A stretch of DNA of 64,000 bases from Streptomyces sp. Je 1-332 (GTDB taxonomy: Bacteria > Actinomycetota > Actinomycetes > Streptomycetales > Streptomycetaceae): contig NZ_CP160402.1 in the NCBI RefSeq assembly GCF_040730185.1, forward strand, positions 4,154,001 through 4,218,000. Direction: 5' to 3'. Below, in pieces: positions 10,949-19,849 of the stretch. Each line of letters starts with the position of its first letter. Positions within the stretch are counted from its first letter, which is position 1. The notes under the pieces are model-generated. The model was not told the DNA's origin and made no database searches. It worked only from the letters and a program-made list of their open reading frames with translations. The position numbers were made by a program, and so were the translations under genes.

Positions 10949-12372
10949 GGTCGGACCACCTGCGTCATTTCGGCGTCGGGGTTGGGGGCGGGAGCCGGTG
11001 CCGGGCGGCGGGCGGTGTCGCTGATGCGGATGAGGATCCCGATCAGCGCCCAGTTGGCGATCACGGAGGAACCGCCGTTCGCGAGGAACGGCATGGTCAT
11101 ACCGGTCAGCGGGATCAGGCCCATGACGCCGCCGGAGACGACGAACACCTGGATCGCGAAGGCGCCGGACAGGCCGATCGCCAGAAGCTTGCCGAACGGG
11201 TCGCGGGCGGCGAGCGCGGTGCGTACACCGCGCTCCACGATCAGCCCGTAGATCATCAGGATCGCCATGACGCCGGCGAGACCCAGCTCCTCGCCGAAGG
11301 TGGCGAGGATGAAGTCGGAGTTGGCGGCGAAGCCGATCAGGTCGGAGTGGCCCTGGCCGAGGCCGGTGCCGAGTACGCCGCCCGAGCCGAACGCCATCAG
11401 GGACTGGGCGATCTGGTCACTGCCCGTCGAGGCGATGACGGCGTCGGAGAAGGGGTTCAGCCAGGCGTCCACACGCTCCTGCACGTGCGGCTCGAACGTG
11501 GCCACGCCCACGGCGCCGACCGAGGACATCACCAGACCGAACACGATCCAGCTGGTGCGCTCCGTGGCGACGTACAGCATCACGACGAACATGCCGAAGA
11601 ACAGCAGTGACGTACCGAGGTCGGTCTCGAAGACCAGGATCAGGATGGACATCGCCCAGACCACGATGATCGGACCGAGGTCACGGCCACGCGGCAGGTA
11701 GATGCCCATGAAGCGGCGGCTGGCCAGGGCGAGCGCGTCGCGTTTCACCATGAGATAACCCGCGAAGAAGATCGCGATGACGATCTTCGCGAACTCACCG
11801 GGCTGGATGGAGAATCCGCCGACGCTGATCCAGATCCTTGCGCCGAAGACGTTCATGCCCAGACCCGGCACGAGCGGCAGAAGCAGCAGGACGAGTGCGG
11901 CGACCATGGAGATGTACGTGTAGCGCTGCAGGACGCGGTGGTCCTTGAGCAGCAGCAGCACGCCCACGAAGAGCGCGATGCCGATGGCCGAGTACATCAG
12001 CTGCTTCGGCGCCGAAGGGCTGAAGGAACCGGTTGCCGCCTTGGCGAGGGCCTGCAGTTTCTCCGACTGGTCCAGGCGCCAGATGACCACCAGACCGAGG
12101 CCGTTGAGCAGCGTCGCGAGCGGCAGCAGCAGCGGGTCCGCGTAGGGCGCGAACTTGCGCACCACGATGTGGCCGACGGCAGCGAGCAGCCCGATGCCAC
12201 AGCCGTAGCCGAGCATGCCGGGCGGCAGTTCGCCGTCGATCGCAAGGCCCACGTTGATGTAGGCGAACAGCGGGATGACGACGGCGAACGCGAGGAGCGC
12301 GAGCTCGGTGTTGCGCCTGCTCGGCGCTCCGATCGCGCCGATGGTCGACGTGTGTGTAGTGCTACTGCTCAT
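10945..12372 (-). CDS. rodA: SEDS-family peptidoglycan glycosyltransferase RodA/FtsW
   Basis: A 475-residue polytopic protein of the FtsW/RodA/SpoVE family, with a poorly conserved cytoplasmic N-terminus and about ten to twelve membrane helices. The family signature near the C-terminus is present (VVSGGVMGLIPLTGMTMPFL and ANGGSSVIANWALIGIL). It polymerises lipid II into glycan strands and pairs with the class B PBP encoded next, with which it is translationally coupled. ATG 12372 is chosen over the in-frame TTG at 12381 because GGGGGCC lies suitably upstream. It starts 26 nt after pstP. Confidence 0.94.
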   Translation of the reverse strand: MSSSTTHTSTIGAIGAPSRRNTELALLAFAVVIPLFAYINVGLAIDGELPPGMLGYGCGIGLLAAVGHIVVRKFAPYADPLLLPLATLLNGLGLVVIWRLDQSEKLQALAKAATGSFSPSAPKQLMYSAIGIALFVGVLLLLKDHRVLQRYTYISMVAALVLLLLPLVPGLGMNVFGARIWISVGGFSIQPGEFAKIVIAIFFAGYLMVKRDALALASRRFMGIYLPRGRDLGPIIVVWAMSILILVFETDLGTSLLFFGMFVVMLYVATERTSWIVFGLVMSSVGAVGVATFEPHVQERVDAWLNPFSDAVIASTGSDQIAQSLMAFGSGGVLGTGLGQGHSDLIGFAANSDFILATFGEELGLAGVMAILMIYGLIVERGVRTALAARDPFGKLLAIGLSGAFAIQVFVVSGGVMGLIPLTGMTMPFLANGGSSVIANWALIGILIRISDTARRPAPAPAPNPDAEMTQVVRP

Positions 12373-12398
12373 GGCGTGCAAAGGCCCCCAACGGCTGC

Positions 12399-13967
12399 TT
12401 ACTGCTTACCGCACAGTGGGACCAGCTTCTCCTCGTCCTCGGAGAGGCTGGGGCCGGGTGTGGGAGTCGGTGCGGTCTTGGACTTGTTCTTGTCGGTCGA
12501 GCTGTTCTTCTCGTCGGTCGAGTCGCTCGGGTTGTTCGGGTCGTTCTTGTCCGCCGGGTCGGTCGGATTGTCGGTGGGCGCCTTGGCCGAAAGGCCGGTC
12601 GTGCCGCCCGCCTCACCCTCGCCCGGCTTGGCGTTCTCGCGCTCGGCCTCGCGGCGCTCGGCGTCCTTCTCACAGGCGGATGCCTGCAGGCCGAGCTCCT
12701 CGATCTTGCTCTTGGCGTCGTCGAGATTCCCCTCGGGGATCGTCCCCTCGACCTGCTTGCGCTGGTACGGCGGCAGGTACTTGAGTTCGATCTCGGGGTG
12801 GTTCTCCTCGACCTTCGACAGGCTGACCCACGCCAGGTCCTGGTCGATGCCGCGGTACAGGGCGACGTTCTCGTCGTTCGTGCCCACGTAGTACTGGGTC
12901 TGGGTCCAGCGGTAGCCGCCGTACAGGCCGCCGCCGATGACCGCCAGGGCGAGCACGGTGTAGAGCGATCTCTTGAGCCACTTGCGGCCGCCGCCGGGCT
13001 TCACGAAGTCCTCGTCGCTGTACGCGCCGAAGCTCCCCTCGGGGGCGTAACTCGCCGTGTCGCCGCTGCCGGGCGGCCCGAAGCCGCCTCCGGAGGGCTG
13101 CGGCGGCACGGGGCGGCCGAGACCGGAAGCGCGGCCCGCGGGGGTCTGCATGGCGCCGTCGTCCTGCGCCTGGAGCTGGTTCTCCGCGACCGCGCCGACG
13201 ACCACCGGGGTGTCGGAGAGCTGGCCCGCGAGGGTGTCGCCGCTGTCGATGTCCAGGACATCGGCGACGATCACCGTGATGTTGTCGGGGCCGCCGCCGC
13301 GCAGCGCGAGCTGGATGAGCTCCTGCACGGTCTCCTGGGGGCCCTGGTAGCTCGCGAGGGTGTCCTCCATCGTCTGGTGGGAGACGACGCCGGAGAGACC
13401 GTCGGAGCAGATCAAGTACCGGTCACCGGCGCGGACCTCGCGGATGGAGAGGTCCGGCTCGACATGCTCACCACTTCCAAGGGCGCGCATCAGCAAGGAG
13501 CGCTGCGGGTGGGTGGTGGCTTCCTCTTCGGTGATCCGGCCCTCGTCGACCAGGCGCTGCACCCAGGTGTGGTCCTGGGTGATCTGCGTGAGGACGCCGT
13601 CCCGCAGGAGATAGGCGCGCGAGTCGCCCACGTGTACGAGACCGAGGCGCTGTCCCGTCCACAGCAGCGCGGTCAAGGTCGTCCCCATGCCCTCGAGCTG
13701 GGGGTCCTCCTCGACCATCAGGCGCAGCTGGTCGTTGGCGCGCTGCACGGCCGTGCCGAGCGACGTGAGGATGTCCGACCCCGGCACGTCGTCGTCGAGG
13801 GTGACGAGCGTCGAGATCACCTCGGAGCTCGCCACCTCACCCGCGGCCTGGCCCCCCATGCCGTCGGCGATCGCGAGGAGACGCGGACCGGCGTAACCGG
13901 AGTCCTCGTTCCCCTCCCGGATCATGCCTTTGTGCGATCCGGCGGCGAAGCGCAAAGACAGACTCAT
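12399..13967 (-). CDS. pstP: PP2C-type serine/threonine phosphatase PstP
   Basis: A 522-residue metal-dependent phosphatase. The N-terminal 240 residues form a PP2C domain with metal ligands in REGNEDS and ADGMGGQAAGE (Asp35), then VHVGDSRAYLLR, CSDGLSGVV and GGPDNITVIVAD. One membrane helix (SLYTVLALAVIGGGLYGGY) and an extracellular tail rich in Asp, Thr and Pro follow. It reverses PknB phosphorylation of itself and cell-wall targets. ATG 13967 has GAGGTGCG directly upstream; an alternative ATG at 13997 would add ten residues and lacks a good ribosome site. Confidence 0.94.
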   Translation of the reverse strand: MSLSLRFAAGSHKGMIREGNEDSGYAGPRLLAIADGMGGQAAGEVASSEVISTLVTLDDDVPGSDILTSLGTAVQRANDQLRLMVEEDPQLEGMGTTLTALLWTGQRLGLVHVGDSRAYLLRDGVLTQITQDHTWVQRLVDEGRITEEEATTHPQRSLLMRALGSGEHVEPDLSIREVRAGDRYLICSDGLSGVVSHQTMEDTLASYQGPQETVQELIQLALRGGGPDNITVIVADVLDIDSGDTLAGQLSDTPVVVGAVAENQLQAQDDGAMQTPAGRASGLGRPVPPQPSGGGFGPPGSGDTASYAPEGSFGAYSDEDFVKPGGGRKWLKRSLYTVLALAVIGGGLYGGYRWTQTQYYVGTNDENVALYRGIDQDLAWVSLSKVEENHPEIELKYLPPYQRKQVEGTIPEGNLDDAKSKIEELGLQASACEKDAERREAERENAKPGEGEAGGTTGLSAKAPTDNPTDPADKNDPNNPSDSTDEKNSSTDKNKSKTAPTPTPGPSLSEDEEKLVPLCGKQ

Positions 13968-14098
13968 GCGCACCTCGCCCGTCGGCTCCGGGTACATCCG
14001 CACGGTGCCCACCCTCCGGTCGGGAGCGCGCCGGCGTCCAGTGTCTGGACCGCCGTTTCGGCTCGCTCGCTCCGCTCGCGCTCTGTCATGACGTAGTA

Positions 14099-14626
14099 CT
14101 ACTTCCGCAGCTCGATGACGGTCTTGCCGATGCGGATCGGCGCGCCCAGCGGAACGGGCGTCGGGGTGGTGAGTCGGGTCCGGTCGAGATACGTGCCGTT
14201 GGTGGACCCGAGATCCTCGACGATCCACTGGCCGTCACGGTCCGGGTAGATCCTGGCATGCCTGCTGGACGCGTAGTCGTCGTCCAGGACGATCGTCGAA
14301 TCGTGCGCACGGCCCAGCGTGATCGTCTGGCCCTGCAGGGCGACCGTCGTGCCCGCGAGGATCCCTTCGGACACGACCAGCTTGCTGGGGGCGCCACGGC
14401 GCTGCCGGCCGCCGCCCTGCTGCTGGCGCTGGGGAGGCGGTGTGGCGGCCGCCTGCTGTTGCTGGCGTGCGGACTGCTGCGGTCGCGCGTTCTCACGGCG
14501 CGAGCCGCGCTGTGTGACGCGCGTACCGAACAGGTCGCTGCGGATGACCTGGACGGCCACGATCACGAACAGCCACAGAACGGCTAGGAAACCCAGCCGC
14601 ATGACCGTCAGGGTCAGCTCTGACAT
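14099..14626 (-). CDS. fhaB: FHA-domain membrane protein FhaB/FipA type
   Basis: A 175-residue protein with one N-terminal membrane helix (about 8-28), a Gln/Arg-rich linker and a C-terminal forkhead-associated domain with the phosphothreonine-binding pattern GRAHDS, SSRHARI and GSTNGTYL. It should dock Thr-phosphorylated partners of the kinase system; in mycobacteria the orthologue (FipA) interacts with FtsZ and FtsQ. It sits between fhaA (10-nt gap) and pstP (131-nt gap). The ATG at 14626 places the helix at the N-terminus as usual. Confidence 0.92.
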   Translation of the reverse strand: MSELTLTVMRLGFLAVLWLFVIVAVQVIRSDLFGTRVTQRGSRRENARPQQSARQQQQAAATPPPQRQQQGGGRQRRGAPSKLVVSEGILAGTTVALQGQTITLGRAHDSTIVLDDDYASSRHARIYPDRDGQWIVEDLGSTNGTYLDRTRLTTPTPVPLGAPIRIGKTVIELRK

Positions 14627-14636
14627 TGCCCCCGCT

Positions 14637-15527
14637 TCACCCTTCGGCTTGCCGGTAAACGATGGTGGTTTGGCCCACGACGATCCGCGAGCCGTCGCGG
14701 AGCGTAGCGCGGGTGGTGTGCTGCCCGTCTACCACGATGCCGTTGGTAGACCCGAGATCCTGGATCGTCGAGGGCGTTCCGGTCCGGATCTCACAGTGCC
14801 GGCGCGATACGCCGGGGTCGTCGATCCGCACATCGGCGTCGGTGCTGCGTCCCAGCACCAGCGTCGGGCGGGAGATCTGATGGCGATTGCCGTTGATCTC
14901 GATCCAGCGCCGCACCTGCCCACCCGGAAGAGGTCCCGCGCCGGGCCCCTGAGGACGGCTCGGCACCGGTGCCGGCCCGCCCGCGTGGCCACCCGGGGGC
15001 GGCGCCGTGGGCATGGGGGGAGGGCCTGCGGGCTGGGCGGGCTGTGGATAGCCGTAGCCACCGCCTCCGCCCGCGGGGGGCCTGGCGGGGCTGTGGCCGG
15101 CGCCCGCGGGGCCCGTGGGGGCTGCCGGGGCGCGCTCGGGGCTCTGCGAGGTGCTGGACGCGAGCGTGCGGCTGCGCACCCGGTACAGACCCGTGTCGAG
15201 ATCCTCGGCCTTCTCCAGATGGACCTTGATGGGGCCCATGAAGCTGTACCGCTGCTGCTTGGCGTACTCGCGCACCATCCCGGACAGCTCGTCGCCGAGC
15301 TGTCCCGAGTAGGGGCTCAGCCGCTCGAAGTCGGGCGCGCTGAGCTCCACGATGAAGTCGTTGGGGACGACGGTCCGCTCGCGGTTCCAGATCGTCGCGT
15401 TGTTGTCGCACTCGCGCTGCAGGGCGCCGGCGATCTCGACGGGCTGGACCTCGGACTTGAACACCTTGGCGAAGGTGCCGTTGACGAGACCTTCGAGTCG
15501 CTGCTCGAACTTCTTCATGACTCCCAT
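14637..15527 (-). CDS. fhaA: FhaA: DUF3662 domain plus FHA domain
   Basis: A 296-residue cytoplasmic protein. Residues 1-125 form the DUF3662 domain (GTFAKVFKSEVQPVEIAGAL, then RERTVVPNDFIVELS), the middle is Pro/Gly-rich and flexible, and about 205-290 is an FHA domain (LGRSTDAD, SRRHCEIR, GSTNGIVVDG). In mycobacteria FhaA binds the phosphorylated pseudokinase domain of MviN and restrains peptidoglycan synthesis. It is the first gene of the fhaA-fhaB-pstP-rodA-pbpA-pknB series, so the 457 nt upstream (15528-15984) should contain the main promoter. I could not identify a convincing hexamer pair there on this strand. Confidence 0.93.
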   Translation of the reverse strand: MGVMKKFEQRLEGLVNGTFAKVFKSEVQPVEIAGALQRECDNNATIWNRERTVVPNDFIVELSAPDFERLSPYSGQLGDELSGMVREYAKQQRYSFMGPIKVHLEKAEDLDTGLYRVRSRTLASSTSQSPERAPAAPTGPAGAGHSPARPPAGGGGGYGYPQPAQPAGPPPMPTAPPPGGHAGGPAPVPSRPQGPGAGPLPGGQVRRWIEINGNRHQISRPTLVLGRSTDADVRIDDPGVSRRHCEIRTGTPSTIQDLGSTNGIVVDGQHTTRATLRDGSRIVVGQTTIVYRQAEG

Positions 15528-15821
15528 GGGGCACCTCCTCCGTCGTAGTCATCCTGGTACTGCTTACTGATCGTATCCACGCACCGGGAAATCGGCTGGT
15601 TCCCCCTGTCCGCCCAGTCGATGAGTGTCGCCTCTCACAAGGCATGCCCGCACCAGGGCTCCGGGATCCTTCCGGGCTCCTCTCAGGCTCCTCCACCAGG
15701 GATCGTAGAGGGGCGGCAAAGAGGGGGCCTCAAACCAGTGTCCCGCACCTGACTGCGGACCATCGCCGGGCACGGCGCAAGTCGGTCGGTCCTGGTTCTC
15801 TCCGGTTCCGTCCGGATCTAC

Positions 15822-15860
15822 TGGGCAGGTGCCCCCGGATCACTTGGGCAGGTGCCCCCG
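15822..15860. promoter_or_regulatory. Twin palindromic repeats upstream of tRNA-Leu and fhaA
   Basis: Two exact copies of TGGGCAGGTGCCCCCG, at 15822-15837 and 15845-15860, have starts 23 bp apart. Each contains the palindrome GGGCAGGTGCCC. They lie within the divergent region between fhaA and tRNA-Leu, just upstream of the putative tRNA promoter. Two same-face copies suggest a regulator site, but no regulator can be named. Confidence 0.4.
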
Positions 15861-15870
15861 AATACGGATG

Positions 15871-15899
15871 TGAATCCACCCTCGGCAGCGTGCTAATCT
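15871..15899 (+). promoter_or_regulatory. Putative promoter for tRNA-Leu
   Basis: TGAATC (15871-15876) and TAATCT (15894-15899) are separated by 17 nt and resemble a vegetative sigma promoter. Transcription would begin near 15906 and give a leader of about 80 nt before the tRNA, removed by processing. This is pattern-based only. Confidence 0.4.
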
Positions 15900-15984
15900 T
15901 CTGGATGTCGGAAGGCGCTCGCACCACACAGTGTTCACACACAGTGTCTGCGCGAAGCGGTGAGAGACCCAAGACAACACCCAT

Positions 15985-16071
15985 GCGCGGGTGGCGGAAT
16001 AGGCAGACGCGCTGGATTCAGGTTCCAGTGCCCGAAAGGGCGTGGGGGTTCAACTCCCCCCTCGCGCACCA
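15985..16071 (+). tRNA. tRNA-Leu (anticodon CAG)
   Basis: An 87-nt class II tRNA including encoded CCA. The acceptor stem GCGCGGG (15985-15991) pairs with CTCGCGC (16061-16067) with one G-U pair; the discriminator is A16068. The anticodon stem CTGGA/TCCAG encloses the loop TTCAGGT with CAG at 16019-16021, decoding CUG. A long variable arm and a T arm with GTTCAAC follow. CUG is a major leucine codon in this genome, so this is an important species. Confidence 0.95.
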
Positions 16072-16082
16072 TGTGGAGCGCG

Positions 16083-16112
16083 CCTCCATCAGGATGCAAG
16101 TCCTGGTGGGGG
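16083..16112 (+). terminator. Hairpin after tRNA-Leu
   Basis: CCTCCATCAGGA (16083-16094) pairs with TCCTGGTGGGGG (16101-16112), allowing two G-U pairs, around a 6-nt loop. It begins 11 nt past the CCA end and is the likely terminator of the tRNA transcript. From here to 16329 I see no gene. Confidence 0.6.
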
Positions 16113-16329
16113 CCCGCTTTCGCGTTCCGGGCCGGGTGGGTTCGGGGCTCGCAGGAGTACTCACGGGAGTGCTCACAGGAGTGGGGCCCGGCGGTGAGAT
16201 AGGTCACTGCCGGGCCTGTTCTGTATGTGCGGTCGGCGGGGCTCGGGGAGGTGATCCCGGGGCGTTCGGGTGGGGCACTCGGGCAGGCGTTCGGGCGGGG
16301 CGTTTGGGCCGGGGCGTTTGGGCCGGGGC

Positions 16330-17673
16330 CTATGCGGGTTCGGTGGCCTGGCGGCGGGCCAGTACCACCAGGCCGCCGGAGACCGCCATGGCCACCAGGG
16401 CGATGCCGAAGATTGTCGCGCCGCTGGTCAGGCCGACCGCGTCGCTGAGGAACCCGGCTGCGACCGGGAGGATGCCGGCCGGCACGTAACCCCCGACATT
16501 GAGCGCCGCGTTGGCCTCGGCCAGCCGTTGCGAGGGCACCACGGCGTTGAGCAGGGAGAGCCCGCCGAGTTGGCCCGTGCCCTGGCCGGCCCCCGCGAGC
16601 AGGGCAGCGGCGATCAGCAGTCCGACCGACGAGGTGTGCACGGCGGCCATCAGGGCGGCCATGCCGACCGTCGTACTCATCGCACCGGCGAGCAGGATGG
16701 TGCGTACCCGCAGCTTCTGTACCGCGAACTGGACCCCGGTCGCGGCCAGGAACATCACGAAGGCCATGGCTCCGGCGACGATGCGGCTGGTGGTGCCGAG
16801 GAGACCGGAGAGCAGGGAGGGGCCCAGCGACAGCACGAACGATGTCGCGGTGATGCCGGGGGCGAACACGGCGATGCCGAGGAGGAGTTGGCTGCCGTTG
16901 CCGCGCGGGACTGCCGGGACGCGGAGCCAGGATGCCTTCCGGGTGGGCGCCCCGGCCGTGGCGGCGCCATCGAGGGCACCCTCGGTGACGCCCTTGGCGG
17001 AGCGGGACTTCCTCGGCAGCGGCATGCGCAGGACGGCCATGAACGCCGCAGCGAGGAGGACGATCTCCACCACGAAGACCGTCACGGTCGGCGCGGGGGC
17101 CGTCTCTGAGAGCACGCCGGCCAGGAGCGGGCCGAGGCCCGCGCCCAGGACCATGGCGCACGACGCGAGCAGGGCGCCGAGCCGCTTACGAGCCGGGCCT
17201 GCCACATCCGAGACCGCCGCCATGCCCGCGGAGACCACGGCTCCGACCGCGATACCGGTGAACAGCCTGGCGATGATCAGGGCGACCACTGACGACGCGG
17301 TCGCGAAGATCAGGCAGGCCACCGCGGCGAGCGCCATGGCGGGAAGCAGGACGGGCTTGCGTCCTACGCGGTCCGAGACCACTCCCGAGACCAGCAGCGA
17401 AGCGATCAACCCCACGATGTACCAGGCGAAGATCACGGTCAGCATGCCCTTGGAGAAGCCGATGTCACGCTGCCAGAGCACGTACAGCGGTGTCGCCGCG
17501 TTGGAGAGGACGAAGACGGCGGTGACGGGCCACGCGGCCAGCCAGATCCACCACCGGGGGGCGGCCGTCGCGCTTCCCGAGTCCCTACCCGCCGTGCCCC
17601 TGCTCCCGGTGCTTGCGCTCTTCGGCTGATGCGGCGGCGTTAGCTGATGTGGCGCCGCTTGTACGTCCGTCAC
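16330..17673 (-). CDS. MFS transporter, probable drug exporter
   Basis: A 447-residue major facilitator with a Ser/Thr/Pro-rich N-terminal tail of about 40 residues and twelve predicted helices. The loop 2-3 signature is SGVVSDRVGRKPVLL. Positively charged cytoplasmic loops and a long central loop around residues 215-245 fit the family. The substrate cannot be read from sequence. It is divergent from an ArsR-type regulator, and the shared 107-nt interval holds twin palindromes, so inducible efflux is likely. The GTG start at 17673 follows AGGGGAG. Confidence 0.88.
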   Translation of the reverse strand: MTDVQAAPHQLTPPHQPKSASTGSRGTAGRDSGSATAAPRWWIWLAAWPVTAVFVLSNAATPLYVLWQRDIGFSKGMLTVIFAWYIVGLIASLLVSGVVSDRVGRKPVLLPAMALAAVACLIFATASSVVALIIARLFTGIAVGAVVSAGMAAVSDVAGPARKRLGALLASCAMVLGAGLGPLLAGVLSETAPAPTVTVFVVEIVLLAAAFMAVLRMPLPRKSRSAKGVTEGALDGAATAGAPTRKASWLRVPAVPRGNGSQLLLGIAVFAPGITATSFVLSLGPSLLSGLLGTTSRIVAGAMAFVMFLAATGVQFAVQKLRVRTILLAGAMSTTVGMAALMAAVHTSSVGLLIAAALLAGAGQGTGQLGGLSLLNAVVPSQRLAEANAALNVGGYVPAGILPVAAGFLSDAVGLTSGATIFGIALVAMAVSGGLVVLARRQATEPA

Positions 17674-17696
17674 TGCGTCTCCCCTGCTTGTCTCCA

Positions 17697-17741
17697 GTAC
17701 GAGTTGAGTCGAACATACCTCCTGTACGATTGGAGTCGTAC
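17697..17741. promoter_or_regulatory. Twin operators between MFS exporter and ArsR-type regulator
   Basis: GTACGATTGGAGTCGTAC (17724-17741) is a perfect 6-bp inverted repeat around 6 nt. A second, imperfect copy, GTACGAGTTGAGTCGAAC, lies at 17697-17714, 27 bp away and in the same orientation. They sit centrally in the divergent promoter region and are the obvious binding sites for the adjacent winged-helix regulator. Confidence 0.7.
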
Positions 17742-17780
17742 ATAGGGACCGCGCTTGTACCGCGTTACAGGAAGATGCCG

Positions 17781-18158
17781 ATGGCCACGTTCAACATCCC
17801 GCCCGCCCTCACCGATCCGCCCCCGCCTCTCGCTGAACCGGCGGTCGAAGAGCTGCGCCTCGAGGTCGTGATGGGGGCGCTGAGCGATCCGCTGCGGATG
17901 GGGATCGTCCGCAAGCTCCTCCTCGACTCCGAGGACTTCGACCACTCCTGCGGCTGGTTCGGCCTTGCCCGGCCGAAGTCCTCACTCACCCATCACTTCC
18001 GCGCACTCCGGGACGCGGGCCTCACCCGGCAGCGCCAGTACGGACTGGAACGCCGCAGCCAGGTACGGATCGACGATCTCAACGCACGTTTTCCCGGGCT
18101 GCTCGACCTGGTGGCCGCATGGCAGCCGGCGGAGGGCGCAGAGAGCGGCGGTGCGTAG
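17781..18158 (+). CDS. ArsR-like winged-helix transcriptional regulator
   Basis: A 125-residue protein with one winged-helix domain. The segment VMGALSDPLRMGIVRKLL is the ArsR-type first helix, and KSSLTHHFRALRDAGLTRQRQYG is the recognition helix and wing. No classical metal-binding Cys motif is seen; Cys58 in DHSCGWFG is the only cysteine, so a metal sensor is unlikely. ATG 17781 is chosen because AGGAAG precedes it; the in-frame ATG at 17775 overlaps that site. It is divergent from the MFS exporter it probably represses through the twin palindromes. Confidence 0.85.
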   Translation: MATFNIPPALTDPPPPLAEPAVEELRLEVVMGALSDPLRMGIVRKLLLDSEDFDHSCGWFGLARPKSSLTHHFRALRDAGLTRQRQYGLERRSQVRIDDLNARFPGLLDLVAAWQPAEGAESGGA

Positions 18159-18225
18159 GCGTAGGCGACGGGAGGGAGTAGGGGGAGGAAGAGGGAGGAG
18201 GGGGGATTGGTGAGCGGAAACGAGG

Positions 18226-18234
18226 TTATCCACA
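18226..18234 (+). promoter_or_regulatory. Consensus DnaA box upstream of the DUF2252 gene
   Basis: A perfect TTATCCACA in the extended context GGTTATCCACAGGC lies in the 167-nt gap between the ArsR gene and the DUF2252 gene. It is a lone box with no second copy nearby. Confidence 0.55.
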
Positions 18235-18325
18235 GGCTCTGACGCCGTCCGGCGCCCAGGGGTACCTTCGATTCCAGGCGGGTCCACGAGGGCCTGCCGG
18301 ACGCGGGGGATGCGGGGGCGAGGCA

Positions 18326-19849
18326 ATGGTCAGGGCTGGTGTCGACAGTGCGGGGACCGGCGGGGCTGGCACGGACAGCGCGGGGCCCGGTGGTTCGGGG
18401 GCAGCTGGGGCGCGGCTTCCGTACGTCAAGGGGTTCGCTCAGCGGTCCTTGCAGGGCGGGTCGGGGTCGGCGGGACCGGTGGGGGCGGTCGGTTCGACGG
18501 TTTCGCCGAAGCGGGAGGGCAAAGCGCTGCGGGCACGCGTCAGCCGTGCCTCGCACGAGCGGTTCGTCGAGGACGAGGGCCGTCCCGATCCCGTCGACGC
18601 CGTGGAGGAGTCCAACCGCTGCAGACTCCCCGAGCTCACGCCCATCCGGATGGGCAGGATGGCCGCGTCGCCCTTCGCCTTCCTCCGCGGAGCCGCCGGC
18701 CTGATGGCGTACGACCTCGCGCGAACCCCCGTGACGGGGATCGGCGCCCAGATATGTGGTGACGCCCACGCCGCGAACTTCGGTCTGTACGGCGATGCGC
18801 GGGGCGGCCTCATCATTGACCTGAACGACTTCGACGAGACGGTGCACGGGCCCTGGGAGTGGGACGTGAAGCGTCTCGCGGCCTCCCTCGTGCTCGCGGG
18901 GCGAGAGGCGGGGGCGAGCGAGGACGTCTGCAGGGAAGCCGCGTTCGACGCGGTGGGTGCCTATCGGCGCACGATGCGGCTGCTCGCGAAGCTCCCCGCG
19001 CTCGACGCGTGGAACGCCATCGCGGACGAGGAGTTGGTCTCGCACACCGACGCGCGGGACCTGCTCGGCACGCTGGAAAGCGTCTCCGAGAAGGCACGGC
19101 AGAACACGAGCGCCCGGTTCGCCGCCAAGTCGACCGAGCGCGTCGAGGACGAGGACGGTCTCGTGGGGCGCCGCTTCGTCGACGCCCCACCGGTGCTCCG
19201 GCGAATACCGGACGCGGAGGCGGCCGAGGTCACCTCCGCCCTCGAGGAATATGTGGGCACGCTCTCCGAGGACCGGCTGCCGCTGCTCGCGCGGTACGCG
19301 ATCCAGGACGTGGCGTTCCGCGTCGTGGGCACAGGCAGCGTCGGCCTGCGGTCGTACGTGGTGCTGCTGCTCGACCACCGGGGTGAGCCCTTGGTGCTCC
19401 AGGTCAAGGAGGCGTGTCCCTCCGCCCTGCTTCCGCATCTGCCCACGGTCGGCTTCACGGCGCCTTCGGTCACGCACGAAGGACACCGGGTGGTGCTGGG
19501 GCAGAAACGGATGCAGGTGGTCAGCGACTTCCTGCTGGGGTGGACGACGGTGGCCGGGCGGGCTTTCCAGGTACGGCAGTTCAGGAACCGCAAGGGCAGC
19601 GTGGACCCGGCGGCGCTGGCAGCCGACCAGATGGACGACTACGGCCGGATGACGGGAGCTCTGCTGGCCCGCGCGCACGCGCACAGCGCCGACCCTCGGC
19701 TCATCGCTGGGTACGTCGGCAAGAACGACGAGCTGGACACGGCGGTGGCCGCGTTCGCGGTGACGTACGCGAACCGCACGGAGGCGGACCACACGGAACT
19801 GGTCCGCGCGGTCAAGGAGGGACGGGTGGCGGCGGAGGCGGGGGTGTGA
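18326..19849 (+). CDS. DUF2252 family protein, kinase-like fold
   Basis: A 507-residue protein. The first 70 residues are low complexity. The DUF2252 region carries the motif ICGDAHAANFGLYG (about 148-161) followed by IDLNDFDETVHGPWEWDVKRLA, the same layout as the catalytic His-Asp and metal-binding Asp of aminoglycoside-phosphotransferase-like kinases. A later segment, FQVRQFRNRKGS, is also typical. No substrate has been established, so small-molecule phosphotransfer is inference. The ATG at 18326 has only weak purine-rich sequence upstream, and starts further in (for example near residue 63) are possible. The 196 nt after it show no gene. Confidence 0.8.
   Translation: MVRAGVDSAGTGGAGTDSAGPGGSGAAGARLPYVKGFAQRSLQGGSGSAGPVGAVGSTVSPKREGKALRARVSRASHERFVEDEGRPDPVDAVEESNRCRLPELTPIRMGRMAASPFAFLRGAAGLMAYDLARTPVTGIGAQICGDAHAANFGLYGDARGGLIIDLNDFDETVHGPWEWDVKRLAASLVLAGREAGASEDVCREAAFDAVGAYRRTMRLLAKLPALDAWNAIADEELVSHTDARDLLGTLESVSEKARQNTSARFAAKSTERVEDEDGLVGRRFVDAPPVLRRIPDAEAAEVTSALEEYVGTLSEDRLPLLARYAIQDVAFRVVGTGSVGLRSYVVLLLDHRGEPLVLQVKEACPSALLPHLPTVGFTAPSVTHEGHRVVLGQKRMQVVSDFLLGWTTVAGRAFQVRQFRNRKGSVDPAALAADQMDDYGRMTGALLARAHAHSADPRLIAGYVGKNDELDTAVAAFAVTYANRTEADHTELVRAVKEGRVAAEAGV

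Noticed and set aside
15043..15051. TGTGGATAG as a DnaA box inside fhaA
   Set aside because: One mismatch and within coding sequence, so not counted as a site.
15985..16071. tRNA-Leu as an integration site for a mobile element
   Set aside because: No duplicated 3' tRNA fragment, integrase or foreign-composition island follows it.
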